Shown here one piece after another: positions 1 to 5,651 of a stretch of 8,355 nt of DNA (position 1 is its first letter; every line of letters starts with the position of its first letter). The notes beneath the pieces were generated by a model, which was not told the origin of the DNA, did no database searches, and worked only from the letters and a program-made list of their open reading frames with translations. Source of the stretch: a bacterium. GTDB taxonomy: Bacteria > Chloroflexota > Dormibacteria > UBA8260 > Bog-877. A program made the translations under genes and the position numbers. The stretch spans positions 1 through 8,355 of the forward strand of contig JAKAVU010000123.1 in the NCBI GenBank assembly GCA_021817185.1, given 5' to 3'.

Positions 1-63
1 CTCCAAACCCTGACCCAGCCCGCGAAGCCGCTGCAGGGGGCGCCCGCTGCGAGTACCCTCTAA
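1..63 (+). CDS. Possible C-terminal tail of an upstream gene (partial)
   Basis: Frame 1 is open from the window edge to a TAA at 61-63 and gives about 20 residues rich in Pro, Ala and Gln (ending GAPAASTL). Such a composition is common in disordered C-terminal tails. The stop lies 5 nt before the TTG proposed as start of the next gene, so the two could be co-transcribed. The piece is too short for any family assignment. The frame of the following lipoprotein gene is also open back to the edge, so this could instead be an intergenic stretch. Confidence 0.35.
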   Translation, partial: LQTLTQPAKPLQGAPAASTL

Positions 64-68
64 GCGTC

Positions 69-824
69 TTGCTTAGCCTGGGAGCGGCGAGAACCGGGGT
101 GCTGGCCAGCTGTGCCGCGCTGAGTCTGGCGGGTTGCGCGCTGTCGTCCCCGCCGGCGGTGCATGCTCATCGCACCCCCACCAGCACCCCCAGCGCGACG
201 CCGACTCCTTTGCCGCAGGCGGTGACGGTGATAGCCCCAGACGGGGTCAACTTTCGCACCGACCCTTCCACCACCGCACCGGTGGTGGGGGTGGTCGCCC
301 AGGGCGTGACCCTGCCAGTCCTCTCCAAGACCGGAGTCGACGGCGGGTGGTGGCAGGTAAAGGGAAGCACCGCGACCGGGTGGATCACCGCGAACCCGGA
401 GTACACATCGACGGCATCCTTCCAGAGCTACCAATCGACGGGCAATCCAAGCTGGTCCGCTCTGTTTCCCTCCAGCTGGACGTTTGCCCAGTCCACCCCC
501 GGGACCATCTCCTTCAGCGGCCAGGGCGGGCAGGTGATCACCGTCACCACCGCCGCCAGCACCGCCAAGCTGCCGCCGGGGGCGCCGGCGGGGACCGGAG
601 AGAAGTCGGTGGCTTCAGTGGAGGTCTACGGGATCACAACCGCCCTGGTGACCTACGCGGTCAGCACCGGCTATCTGGCTGCGGTCGCCTTTCAGGGGAG
701 TCCCGGGGTGGCCTTCCTGATCACGGCCAAGGGCAGCTCCGACAGCATGGCCGCCACCTTCACGGTCTTTCTAGAGGCGTTCAAGTTTGCGCTTCCGGCC
801 CCGAGTCCCAAGCCGAGCCCCTGA
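69..824 (+). CDS. Secreted lipoprotein with bacterial SH3 domain
   Basis: This is a 251-residue exported protein. Residues 1-23 form a lipoprotein signal: one Arg (R8), a hydrophobic stretch and the lipobox LAGC with the lipidated Cys at 23. Residues 24-50 are a Ser/Thr/Pro linker. Residues 51-112 form a bacterial SH3 (SH3b, SH3_3-like) domain, with the typical VNFRTDPS start, a glycine-rich turn, GGWWQVK and a final GWI. SH3b domains usually bind cell-wall or other surface ligands. Residues 125-241 form a second, probably globular domain beginning PSWSALFPSSWTF that I do not recognise. The tail is PSPKPSP. The TTG at 69 has no Shine-Dalgarno; a TACCCT box (54-59) lies 9 nt upstream and could be a -10. 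A GTG at 99 keeps the lipobox but loses the basic n-region, so TTG is preferred. The 3' end overlaps the convergent recombinase gene by 44 nt. Confidence 0.85.
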   Translation: MLSLGAARTGVLASCAALSLAGCALSSPPAVHAHRTPTSTPSATPTPLPQAVTVIAPDGVNFRTDPSTTAPVVGVVAQGVTLPVLSKTGVDGGWWQVKGSTATGWITANPEYTSTASFQSYQSTGNPSWSALFPSSWTFAQSTPGTISFSGQGGQVITVTTAASTAKLPPGAPAGTGEKSVASVEVYGITTALVTYAVSTGYLAAVAFQGSPGVAFLITAKGSSDSMAATFTVFLEAFKFALPAPSPKPSP

Positions 825-1779
825 GCTCGTCGGGTGCCGCCAGGCGGCGCGAGAACTCACGGTAGGCCGCCGTGCGGGCCTGGTCCACCACCTTGGTGTA
901 TCCCTGCATGGTGTTGAGGTTGGCGTGTCCCAGCACCTCCTGCACCAGCCGGACGTTGCCGGTTATGGTCAGCAGCTCGGTGGCCGTGGTGTGGCGCAGC
1001 ACGTGCGGTGACCGCAGCGCCTCCAGACCCCGCTCGCGGCGCAGGCGGGAGACGATGTGGCGGGCGCCGGCCGCCGTGAGCCGGCGTGATCCTGAGCTCC
1101 GGGAGTGCCGGTCGTAGTTCAGGAAGAGCGCGGGTTCGCGGTCCTGCCGTGCCCCCAGGTAGTCGGTGATGGCGGCCATCGCTGCGGGGGTGAGATGCAC
1201 CACCCGCTCCTTGGATCCCTTGCCCCTGACCACGAGCCGGCCGCTGCGGCTGAGATCGCTTCGGTTGACGCGGAGCGCCTCGGAGATCCGGCAGCCGGTG
1301 CTGAGTAGAAAGTGGACCAGCGCCTGGTCTCTGAGATCCGGCTCCGTGCCCCGCGAGTGGTGGGCGAGGAGGGAGCGGGCGTCATCGGTGGTGAGCGGCT
1401 TGGGCAGAGGGGCAGCGACCCTGGGTATGTCGATGTGCAGCCCGAGGTCCTCTCCGACCCATCCCTCCCGCAGGGCATAGCGCAGCAGGCCTCTCAGCGC
1501 CTGCAGTCGGCGCGCCCGCGAACTCAGTGCCAGTGGAGACTCCCCCAGATGTCGCTGGTAGGCGCGGACCAACTCACGCGAGAGCTCAGAGATGGTCTGC
1601 GGAGACCGCTTCAGTCCTCGCCAAAAGTCGAGAGCGGTCCGAAGGTCGGTGGCGTAGGCCCTGATGGTCTGGGGGCTGCGCGCCCGGTCCACCGCGAGGT
1701 AGGTCAGATACTCCTCGACCGCGTCGTCGAGCGACAACCGGATCCCGGCTCGGTCGGATTCGTCCGGATCCTTGGTCAC
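781..1779 (-). CDS. Xer-type tyrosine recombinase
   Basis: This is a 332-residue site-specific DNA recombinase of the XerC/XerD type, somewhat longer than the usual ~300 because of a ~15-residue head and a ~20-residue tail. Residues 15-115 are the helical N-terminal core-binding domain (DDAVEEYLTYL onward). Residues 128-310 are the catalytic domain. All six active-site residues are present: R164 (TGCRISEAL), K187 (RGKGSK), H259 and R262 (HVLRH), H285 (LGH) and the nucleophile Y294 (MQGYTKV). The enzyme should be active. Such enzymes resolve chromosome dimers at dif or act as integrases; the XerC-like build and the absence of phage or transposon neighbours favour a housekeeping or resident role, but XerC, XerD or a third paralogue cannot be separated here. 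The GTG start overlaps the upstream stop (GTGA) and follows a GGGGA ribosome site by 6 nt, which indicates translational coupling. Confidence 0.93.
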   Translation of the reverse strand: MTKDPDESDRAGIRLSLDDAVEEYLTYLAVDRARSPQTIRAYATDLRTALDFWRGLKRSPQTISELSRELVRAYQRHLGESPLALSSRARRLQALRGLLRYALREGWVGEDLGLHIDIPRVAAPLPKPLTTDDARSLLAHHSRGTEPDLRDQALVHFLLSTGCRISEALRVNRSDLSRSGRLVVRGKGSKERVVHLTPAAMAAITDYLGARQDREPALFLNYDRHSRSSGSRRLTAAGARHIVSRLRRERGLEALRSPHVLRHTTATELLTITGNVRLVQEVLGHANLNTMQGYTKVVDQARTAAYREFSRRLAAPDELRGSAWDSGPEAQT

Positions 1780-2891
1780 TGCAATCCCCAGTGTCGGTCG
1801 GCGCGCCCTCGCCCTCTCGCGGCGCGACCCATCGACCGCAGGGCCGGTTGGGCCCTGGAACCTCGACCCGGTGGTGGCATCGGAAAGTGCCTTGCCGACG
1901 GGCCCCGGTGCACGGACGCAGCCAGCACTTGCGCCGGCTGGGACGTGGCGGGATGGGCGCCCACCATCGCCAGCTCGCCAGACGGCTTACGCATGGCAGC
2001 TGGGGGCAAGGGCAGCTCGGGATGGGGCGACGGGCATGCGGCCCTTGGCCCTAGGCCGTTCCGGAAGGCCCGGGAGTGCAGCATCCGGTGGAGACTCCGG
2101 ATCGGAGGTAGGCAGGCCGCAGGGCTGGGGGAAGCGGGCGGCACGGGGCCGGGACCGGATCGGGGCGGGGGAGAAGACGCCACCGCGGTTGTCCCAAGCG
2201 GGGCCATCACGATCACCACCGGCTGGAATGGAGTCGGCCGAGCGGTCGCGGTGTTGCCGGCGGAACGGGCGCGGGACCCGCTCCGTCGGCTCGGCTCGGT
2301 ACCCGCGCGATGGGGGCTGACCGGGGTCGACGCGCTCTGACCCGGGGGAGGGAGCAGCGCCTGGGTGCCGCCTGCCACGAGCGGTGGTGCCGTCTGGCCG
2401 ACCATGGGCTGCAATTCAGGCGAAGTCACCGCCGCCGTCAGGGCGATGGCTCCCACACCGGCCACGACAGCGGTGGCGGCAGTCGCCCCCAACCACCATG
2501 AGGAGCGATGAAGCCTGGCAAGCCACGCCAGCGGGACGACGCCGATGCCAGCCAATCCCGCTCTCCTGGGCCGGAGAGAGGGGGCAGTGGGGCCAACTGG
2601 AGCGCTCGATCCGGTGAACAGCGCGGCTGTCTGAGCCAGCCGCACCTCCAACCAGCGCTCCATCGCCCAAGCGGATGGGAAGTCTGAGGGGGTCGCCAGC
2701 CCGAAGTCGACCACCACCTGCTGGGCGGTGAGCACGGCCATGGTCCGGTCGTGGGTCAGAGGCAGCGCCCTCCGCTCCAACCAGGGTCGAAGTAGTTCCT
2801 CCACCAGGACCGGGTCGGCGAGATCGCCGACGAGGGAGATCCGGAGAAAGGCGGCAGCGAGGGGATCGCCGACCGCGGCAACCTCAGCCAT
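1776..2891 (-). CDS. Single-pass membrane protein with Pro-rich tail, unknown function
   Basis: I do not recognise this 371-residue protein. Residues 1-95 look like a helical cytoplasmic domain (Leu/Ala-rich, with DPVLVEELLRPWLERR and FPSAWAMERWLEVR). Residues 96-130 are a basic linker. Residues 133-155 are a hydrophobic segment (WWLGATAATAVVAGVGAIAL) likely to cross the membrane. Residues 156-371 are Pro/Ser/Ala/Arg-rich and low complexity. The general plan, cytoplasmic helical head, one membrane helix, extracellular tail, resembles anti-sigma factors, but no diagnostic motif is visible. Its TGA overlaps the recombinase GTG, so the two genes are probably translated together. The start is uncertain: the ATG at 2891 lacks a good ribosome site, while a strong one lies about 40 nt upstream, separated from it by an in-frame TGA. 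The last ~120 residues are unusually basic and another minus frame reads at least as naturally, so a frameshift in the tail is possible. Confidence 0.65.
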   Translation of the reverse strand: MAEVAAVGDPLAAAFLRISLVGDLADPVLVEELLRPWLERRALPLTHDRTMAVLTAQQVVVDFGLATPSDFPSAWAMERWLEVRLAQTAALFTGSSAPVGPTAPSLRPRRAGLAGIGVVPLAWLARLHRSSWWLGATAATAVVAGVGAIALTAAVTSPELQPMVGQTAPPLVAGGTQALLPPPGQSASTPVSPHRAGTEPSRRSGSRARSAGNTATARPTPFQPVVIVMAPLGTTAVASSPPPRSGPGPVPPASPSPAACLPPIRSLHRMLHSRAFRNGLGPRAACPSPHPELPLPPAAMRKPSGELAMVGAHPATSQPAQVLAASVHRGPSARHFPMPPPGRGSRAQPALRSMGRAARGRGRADRHWGLQ

Positions 2892-2936
2892 CAGTCATGG
2901 CCGCCGAAATTGCCATCGCACGAGGGTCTCACCTCC
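2884..2936 (-). promoter_or_regulatory. Orphan strong ribosome binding site with mini-ORFs
   Basis: On the minus strand GGAGGTGA (2936-2929) is a near-perfect Shine-Dalgarno sequence. A GTG follows after 7 nt (2921-2919) and an ATG after 12 nt (2916-2914). The GTG frame encodes 8 residues and ends at TGA 2897-2895; it is the same frame as the membrane protein starting at 2891. The ATG frame encodes 10 residues (MAISAAMTDG) and ends at TGA 2886-2884, overlapping that protein's ATG by 8 nt. This could be a leader peptide with translational re-initiation, or the original start of a gene broken by a mutation. The sequence is certain; the function is inference. Confidence 0.45.
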
Positions 2937-3123
2937 CCTAGAACGCGGCTCGGGCGAAAACGGGACACCGCCCAGGACCTGCGCCGCCGGTCTGGGCAAA
3001 CCACCAAAGCCATCCTGCCGGGGACCCCACCGCGATCGGCCAGGGCCCAGGCTCGAACTCGCTCGCAGGTCCGATGCTAGACCAACCGGGAGGCGGCCAC
3101 CGCCAATGGCTGTAACGGTTTCG
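2892..3123. other. Intergenic gap between serC and the membrane-protein gene
   Basis: This 232-bp gap separates two minus-strand genes. It holds a terminator-like fold just after serC (3084-3120) and an orphan ribosome site near its left end (2929-2936). A TAGCAT box on the minus strand (3079-3074) could be a -10 but has no convincing -35 partner. An 87-codon minus frame spans the gap and enters serC; it shows no ribosome site or recognisable protein and is not called. Confidence 0.6.
3084..3120 (-). terminator. Terminator-like nested hairpin after serC
   Basis: Reading the minus strand, which begins 4 nt after the serC stop, an outer pair AACCG/CGGTT (3120-3116 with 3088-3084) encloses a perfect inner hairpin GGCGG-TGG-CCGCC (3104-3092). 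There is no T-run after it, so it is not a classical intrinsic terminator. High-GC bacteria often use such U-poor hairpins or Rho. Confidence 0.25.
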
Positions 3124-4269
3124 TCAGTGGGAGTCTTCGTGCTGCAAATGCTCCACAACCCAATCGATCGCCCGGGTCAGAGTGCCGACATCATCCGGAT
3201 CCACTGCGGGGAACAGCCCCAGGCGGAGCTGGTTCCGGCCCAGCTTGCGGTAGGAGTCGGTGTCCACGATGCCGTTGGCCCGGAGAACCCGGGAGACCGC
3301 CGCAGCCGGCACCGATGGGGCCAGATCGATCGTGGCCACGACCGGGCTCCGTTCCTCTGGACGGCCCACGAACGGGGAGGCGAACCAGCTGGCCTCGGCC
3401 CAGCTGTAGACCAGTTCGGCCGAGCGCCGCGATCGCGCCGCCGCCGCGGCCAGCCCCCCCTGGTCGAGCATCCAGGTGAGCTGCTCGGCGAGGAGGAATA
3501 GGGTGGCGATCGCGGGGGTGTTGACGGTCTGGCCCTGGCGCGAGTTGTCGATCGCGGCTGCCAGGTCGAGGAAGCTGGGCACCCAGCGCGCGGATGAGCA
3601 CAGGCTGCGGGCGCGCTCCACCGCCCGCGGCGAGAGGATCGCGATCCAAAGCCCACCCTCGGACGCGAAGCACTTCTGGGGGGAGAAGTAATAGACGTCG
3701 GTGGCGCCGATCTCCACCTCCATCCCGCCGGCGGCCGAGGTTGCGTCCACCAGCACCAGTTGCTCGGGGTCGCCCAGACGCCGGATCGGCATGGCGACCC
3801 CGGTCGAGGTCTCGTTCTGGGTCAGGCAGTAGCAGTCGACCTCAGGGCTCGACGCTGGCTGAGGGTGGGTGCCTGGATCTGAGGTTATGACCTGGGGAGC
3901 GTCAAGGTGGGGCGCCGAGCTCGCCTCCTGGGCAAATTTCGACGAGAACTCGCCGAACACGAGATGCTGGCTGCGTCGCTCTATGAGGCTGAACACCGCC
4001 ACATCCCAGAAGCACGTCGCACCCCCGTTGCCAAGGACCACCTCGTACCCGTCCGGGAGGGCAAACAGCTGCCCCAGTTGCTCCCGCACTCTTAGCACCA
4101 GCTCGCGCACGGGCGGCTGCCGGTGGCTGGTGCCAAGGAGTGCGCTACCCCGGCTCGCCAACCCGGCCAGGGCCAATGCCGGTACCTTAGAGGGGCCAGA
4201 CCCGAACCGGCCGTCCGCAGGTAGCAGATCCTGTGGTATGACTGGGATCGACCCACTACCGGTAGTCAT
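3124..4269 (-). CDS. serC: Phosphoserine aminotransferase, actinobacterial type
   Basis: SerC converts 3-phosphohydroxypyruvate and glutamate to O-phosphoserine and 2-oxoglutarate, the second step of serine synthesis; the same enzyme often serves the pyridoxal-phosphate pathway. It is a cytoplasmic PLP enzyme of fold type I (class V). The 381 residues match the mycobacterial form throughout: DGRFGSGPSKV at 19-29, GTSHRQPPV at 46-54, LGNGGAT at 79-85, HNETSTGVA-like QNETSTGVA at 151-159, VDATSAAGG at 174-182, the PLP lysine K199 in SPQKCFASEGG, NTPAIATL at 250-257 and ANGIVDTDSYRKLGRNQLR near the end. The ATG at 4269 is chosen because it gives the family's normal head of about 20 residues before DGRFG. 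The frame can be extended 22 codons to a TTG at 4335, but that would run into the divergent aminotransferase gene. No Shine-Dalgarno precedes the ATG; a TACACT box lies 8 nt upstream, so a leaderless mRNA is likely. Confidence 0.95.
   Translation of the reverse strand: MTTGSGSIPVIPQDLLPADGRFGSGPSKVPALALAGLASRGSALLGTSHRQPPVRELVLRVREQLGQLFALPDGYEVVLGNGGATCFWDVAVFSLIERRSQHLVFGEFSSKFAQEASSAPHLDAPQVITSDPGTHPQPASSPEVDCYCLTQNETSTGVAMPIRRLGDPEQLVLVDATSAAGGMEVEIGATDVYYFSPQKCFASEGGLWIAILSPRAVERARSLCSSARWVPSFLDLAAAIDNSRQGQTVNTPAIATLFLLAEQLTWMLDQGGLAAAAARSRRSAELVYSWAEASWFASPFVGRPEERSPVVATIDLAPSVPAAAVSRVLRANGIVDTDSYRKLGRNQLRLGLFPAVDPDDVGTLTRAIDWVVEHLQHEDSH
4234..4242 (+). promoter_or_regulatory. Possible extended -10 for the aspartate aminotransferase gene
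   Basis: TGGTATGAC matches the extended -10 pattern TGn-TATnAn (4 of 6 in the hexamer at 4237-4242). It lies 41 bp before the TTG start and would leave a leader of about 35 nt carrying the AGGAGG site. It sits inside the serC coding sequence. No good -35 is seen. Confidence 0.35.
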
Positions 4270-4270
4270 C

Positions 4271-4276
4271 AGGAGG
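4271..4276 (+). promoter_or_regulatory. Ribosome binding site fixing the TTG start
   Basis: AGGAGG is followed by 7 nt and then TTG at 4284. No ATG or in-frame GTG lies at suitable spacing, so this site decides the TTG start of the aspartate aminotransferase. The same bases, read as CCTCCT on the other strand, form the spacer between the proposed serC -10 and the serC ATG. Confidence 0.85.
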
Positions 4277-4277
4277 A

Positions 4278-4283
4278 AGTGTA
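4278..4283 (-). promoter_or_regulatory. Probable -10 box of a leaderless serC promoter
   Basis: The minus strand reads TACACT, then 8 nt, then the serC ATG. This matches TAnnnT at the distance expected if transcription starts at or next to the A of ATG. The hexamer at the -35 distance (GTGGGT) is poor. The absence of any purine-rich ribosome site before the ATG supports a leaderless message. Confidence 0.5.
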
Positions 4284-5495
4284 TTGCCTTCCGCCCCCGG
4301 ACCCACCACTTCACTGTCGCGCCGGGTTCGCGCAATCTCAGAGTCCGCCACCCTGGCCATGGACCGGCGGGCCAAGGAGCTGGTGGCGACGGGGGAGAAG
4401 GTCATCTCGTTCGCCGCTGGGGAGCCGGACTTCGCCAGCCCGGAGGTGGCGGTGGCCGCCGCCGAGCGGGCCTGCCGCAACCCCAGGGCCCATCACTACA
4501 GTCCGGCCGCGGGCCTTCCCGAGCTGCGCGAGGCGGTCGCCGCCAAGACCAGGCGGGATTCGCAGCTGCCGGTCACCGCCGCCAACGTCATGATCACCAG
4601 CGGGACCAAGCAGGCGGTGGCGCACGCGTTCACGCTGCTGCTCGACCCCGGTGATGAGGTCCTGATCCCCACCCCGCACTGGGTGACGTTCCCGGAGGCC
4701 GTGGCGCTGGCCGGCGGCGTCCCGGTGCCGGTCTACAGCGATGAGACCACCAACTTCAAGGTGTCGGTCGCCGACCTGGAGCGATGCACCACCGAACGGA
4801 CCAAGGTGTTGCTGTTTGTTTCACCCTCCAACCCGACCGGAGCCGTGTACACCCGGGAGCAGATGCAGGCGATCGGGCGCTGGGCGGAGAGCCGGGAGCT
4901 GTGGGTGGTGTGCGACGAGATCTACGACCAGTTCACCTACGAGGGAGCGGAGTTCAACTCCCTGCCGGCGGTGGTCCCCGAGCTCCAACCCCGGGCGATC
5001 TGCCTGAATGGGGTCGCGAAGGCCTACGCGATGACCGGGTGGCGCGTGGGTTGGATGGTGGCGGCCCCGGAGGTCATCAGGGCTGCCATCAACTTGCAGT
5101 CCCACGTGTGCGGCAACATCAGCAACGTCTCCCAATTCGCCGCCCTCGCCGCCTTGGAGGCCGGACTCGATCCGGTGGAGCGGATGCGTGCGATCTTCGC
5201 CGAGCGCAGGGAGCGGATCGCTGCCCGACTGGGAGCTCTGCCCGGATTCGAATGCCCACCGCCCGAGGGCGCCTTCTACGTCTTTCCCTCCGTGCGCGGC
5301 GTGCTGGGACGGAGGGTGGCGGGACGGGCCGTCCAGGGCTCGGCGGATTTGGCGGACATCCTGCTCGATGAGGCCAAATTGGCGGTGGTCCCCGGGGACG
5401 CGTTTGGCGCCCCTGGGTATCTGCGCTTCTCGTACGCGTTGAGCGCGGAAGACCTGGAGACGGGGATGGAACGGCTCGAGACCCTCCTGGGCTGA
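4284..5495 (+). CDS. Aspartate aminotransferase, class I (Ib subgroup)
   Basis: This 403-residue cytoplasmic PLP enzyme most likely interconverts aspartate plus 2-oxoglutarate with oxaloacetate plus glutamate. It resembles Thermus-type (Ib) aspartate aminotransferases along its whole length. Visible motifs: LSRRV at 11-15, AAGEPDF at 44-50, YSPAAGLPELREAV at 72-85, SGTKQ at 106-110, the stacking W133 in PHWVTFPE, PSNPTGAVY with N183, CDEIYDQFTYEG with D211 and Y214, the PLP lysine K246 in NGVAKAYAMTGWR, R254, and R381 (LRFSYA) that binds the substrate carboxylate. K109 and the N-terminal Arg pair are consistent with dicarboxylate substrates. Some relatives also transaminate prephenate; that cannot be decided here. 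The start is a TTG 7 nt after AGGAGG. It diverges from serC with 14 bp between start codons; both genes feed amino-acid synthesis from glutamate. Confidence 0.93.
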   Translation: MPSAPGPTTSLSRRVRAISESATLAMDRRAKELVATGEKVISFAAGEPDFASPEVAVAAAERACRNPRAHHYSPAAGLPELREAVAAKTRRDSQLPVTAANVMITSGTKQAVAHAFTLLLDPGDEVLIPTPHWVTFPEAVALAGGVPVPVYSDETTNFKVSVADLERCTTERTKVLLFVSPSNPTGAVYTREQMQAIGRWAESRELWVVCDEIYDQFTYEGAEFNSLPAVVPELQPRAICLNGVAKAYAMTGWRVGWMVAAPEVIRAAINLQSHVCGNISNVSQFAALAALEAGLDPVERMRAIFAERRERIAARLGALPGFECPPPEGAFYVFPSVRGVLGRRVAGRAVQGSADLADILLDEAKLAVVPGDAFGAPGYLRFSYALSAEDLETGMERLETLLG

Positions 5496-5651
5496 CCGGA
5501 GGCCGCCGGACCCGGAGCGGCAGGGCGCGGCACCTGGTCCGGGCGTTCGCTATGGTGGCCACTGTGGTTGAAGTCGCCAGACCCCGGGGGGCATCGTTCG
5601 TCGCACACACGCCCAGTCGACGCGAGGGATCGGACATAGGAGCGGCCACCG
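5496..5651. other. Intergenic region upstream of the DoxX-Kelch gene
   Basis: This 156-bp gap separates two plus-strand genes. Right after the aminotransferase stop, GCCGC (5502-5506) can pair with GCGGC (5517-5521), a weak hairpin without a T-run. TTGAAG at 5568-5573 followed 18 bp later by CATCGT is a poor sigma-70-like candidate promoter. AGGAG at 5638-5642 is the ribosome site of the next gene. A 36-codon frame from an ATG at 5552 has no ribosome site and is not called. Confidence 0.5.

Noticed and set aside
1772..2320. 182-codon open frame on the plus strand opposite the membrane-protein tail
   Set aside because: No ribosome site and low-complexity Ala/Arg/Gly/Pro composition. The GTGA junction on the minus strand is better evidence for coding there, though this region is the least certain of the window.
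1312..2340. 342-codon open frame on the plus strand
   Set aside because: It lies antisense to the N-terminal half of the recombinase and the membrane-protein gene. Its product is Arg/Gly-rich without recognisable motifs, typical of a shadow frame in GC-rich DNA.
2700..2891. Resemblance of the membrane protein's head to a sigma factor or anti-sigma domain
   Set aside because: The one-helix layout is suggestive, but neither sigma region 2 or 4 motifs nor a zinc-binding anti-sigma HxxxCxxC is present.
2895..3158. 87-codon minus-strand frame in the gap after serC
   Set aside because: It starts inside serC, lacks a ribosome site and has no recognisable protein. Only its last few codons matter, as part of the orphan ribosome-site puzzle.
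4270..4335. Upstream TTG start at 4335 for serC
   Set aside because: It would add 22 residues absent from the family and place the serC start inside the aminotransferase coding region, while the ATG at 4269 gives the expected N-terminus.
3869..4654. 261-codon plus-strand frame across the serC/aminotransferase junction
   Set aside because: It is antisense to serC and out of frame with the aminotransferase; no motif or ribosome site.
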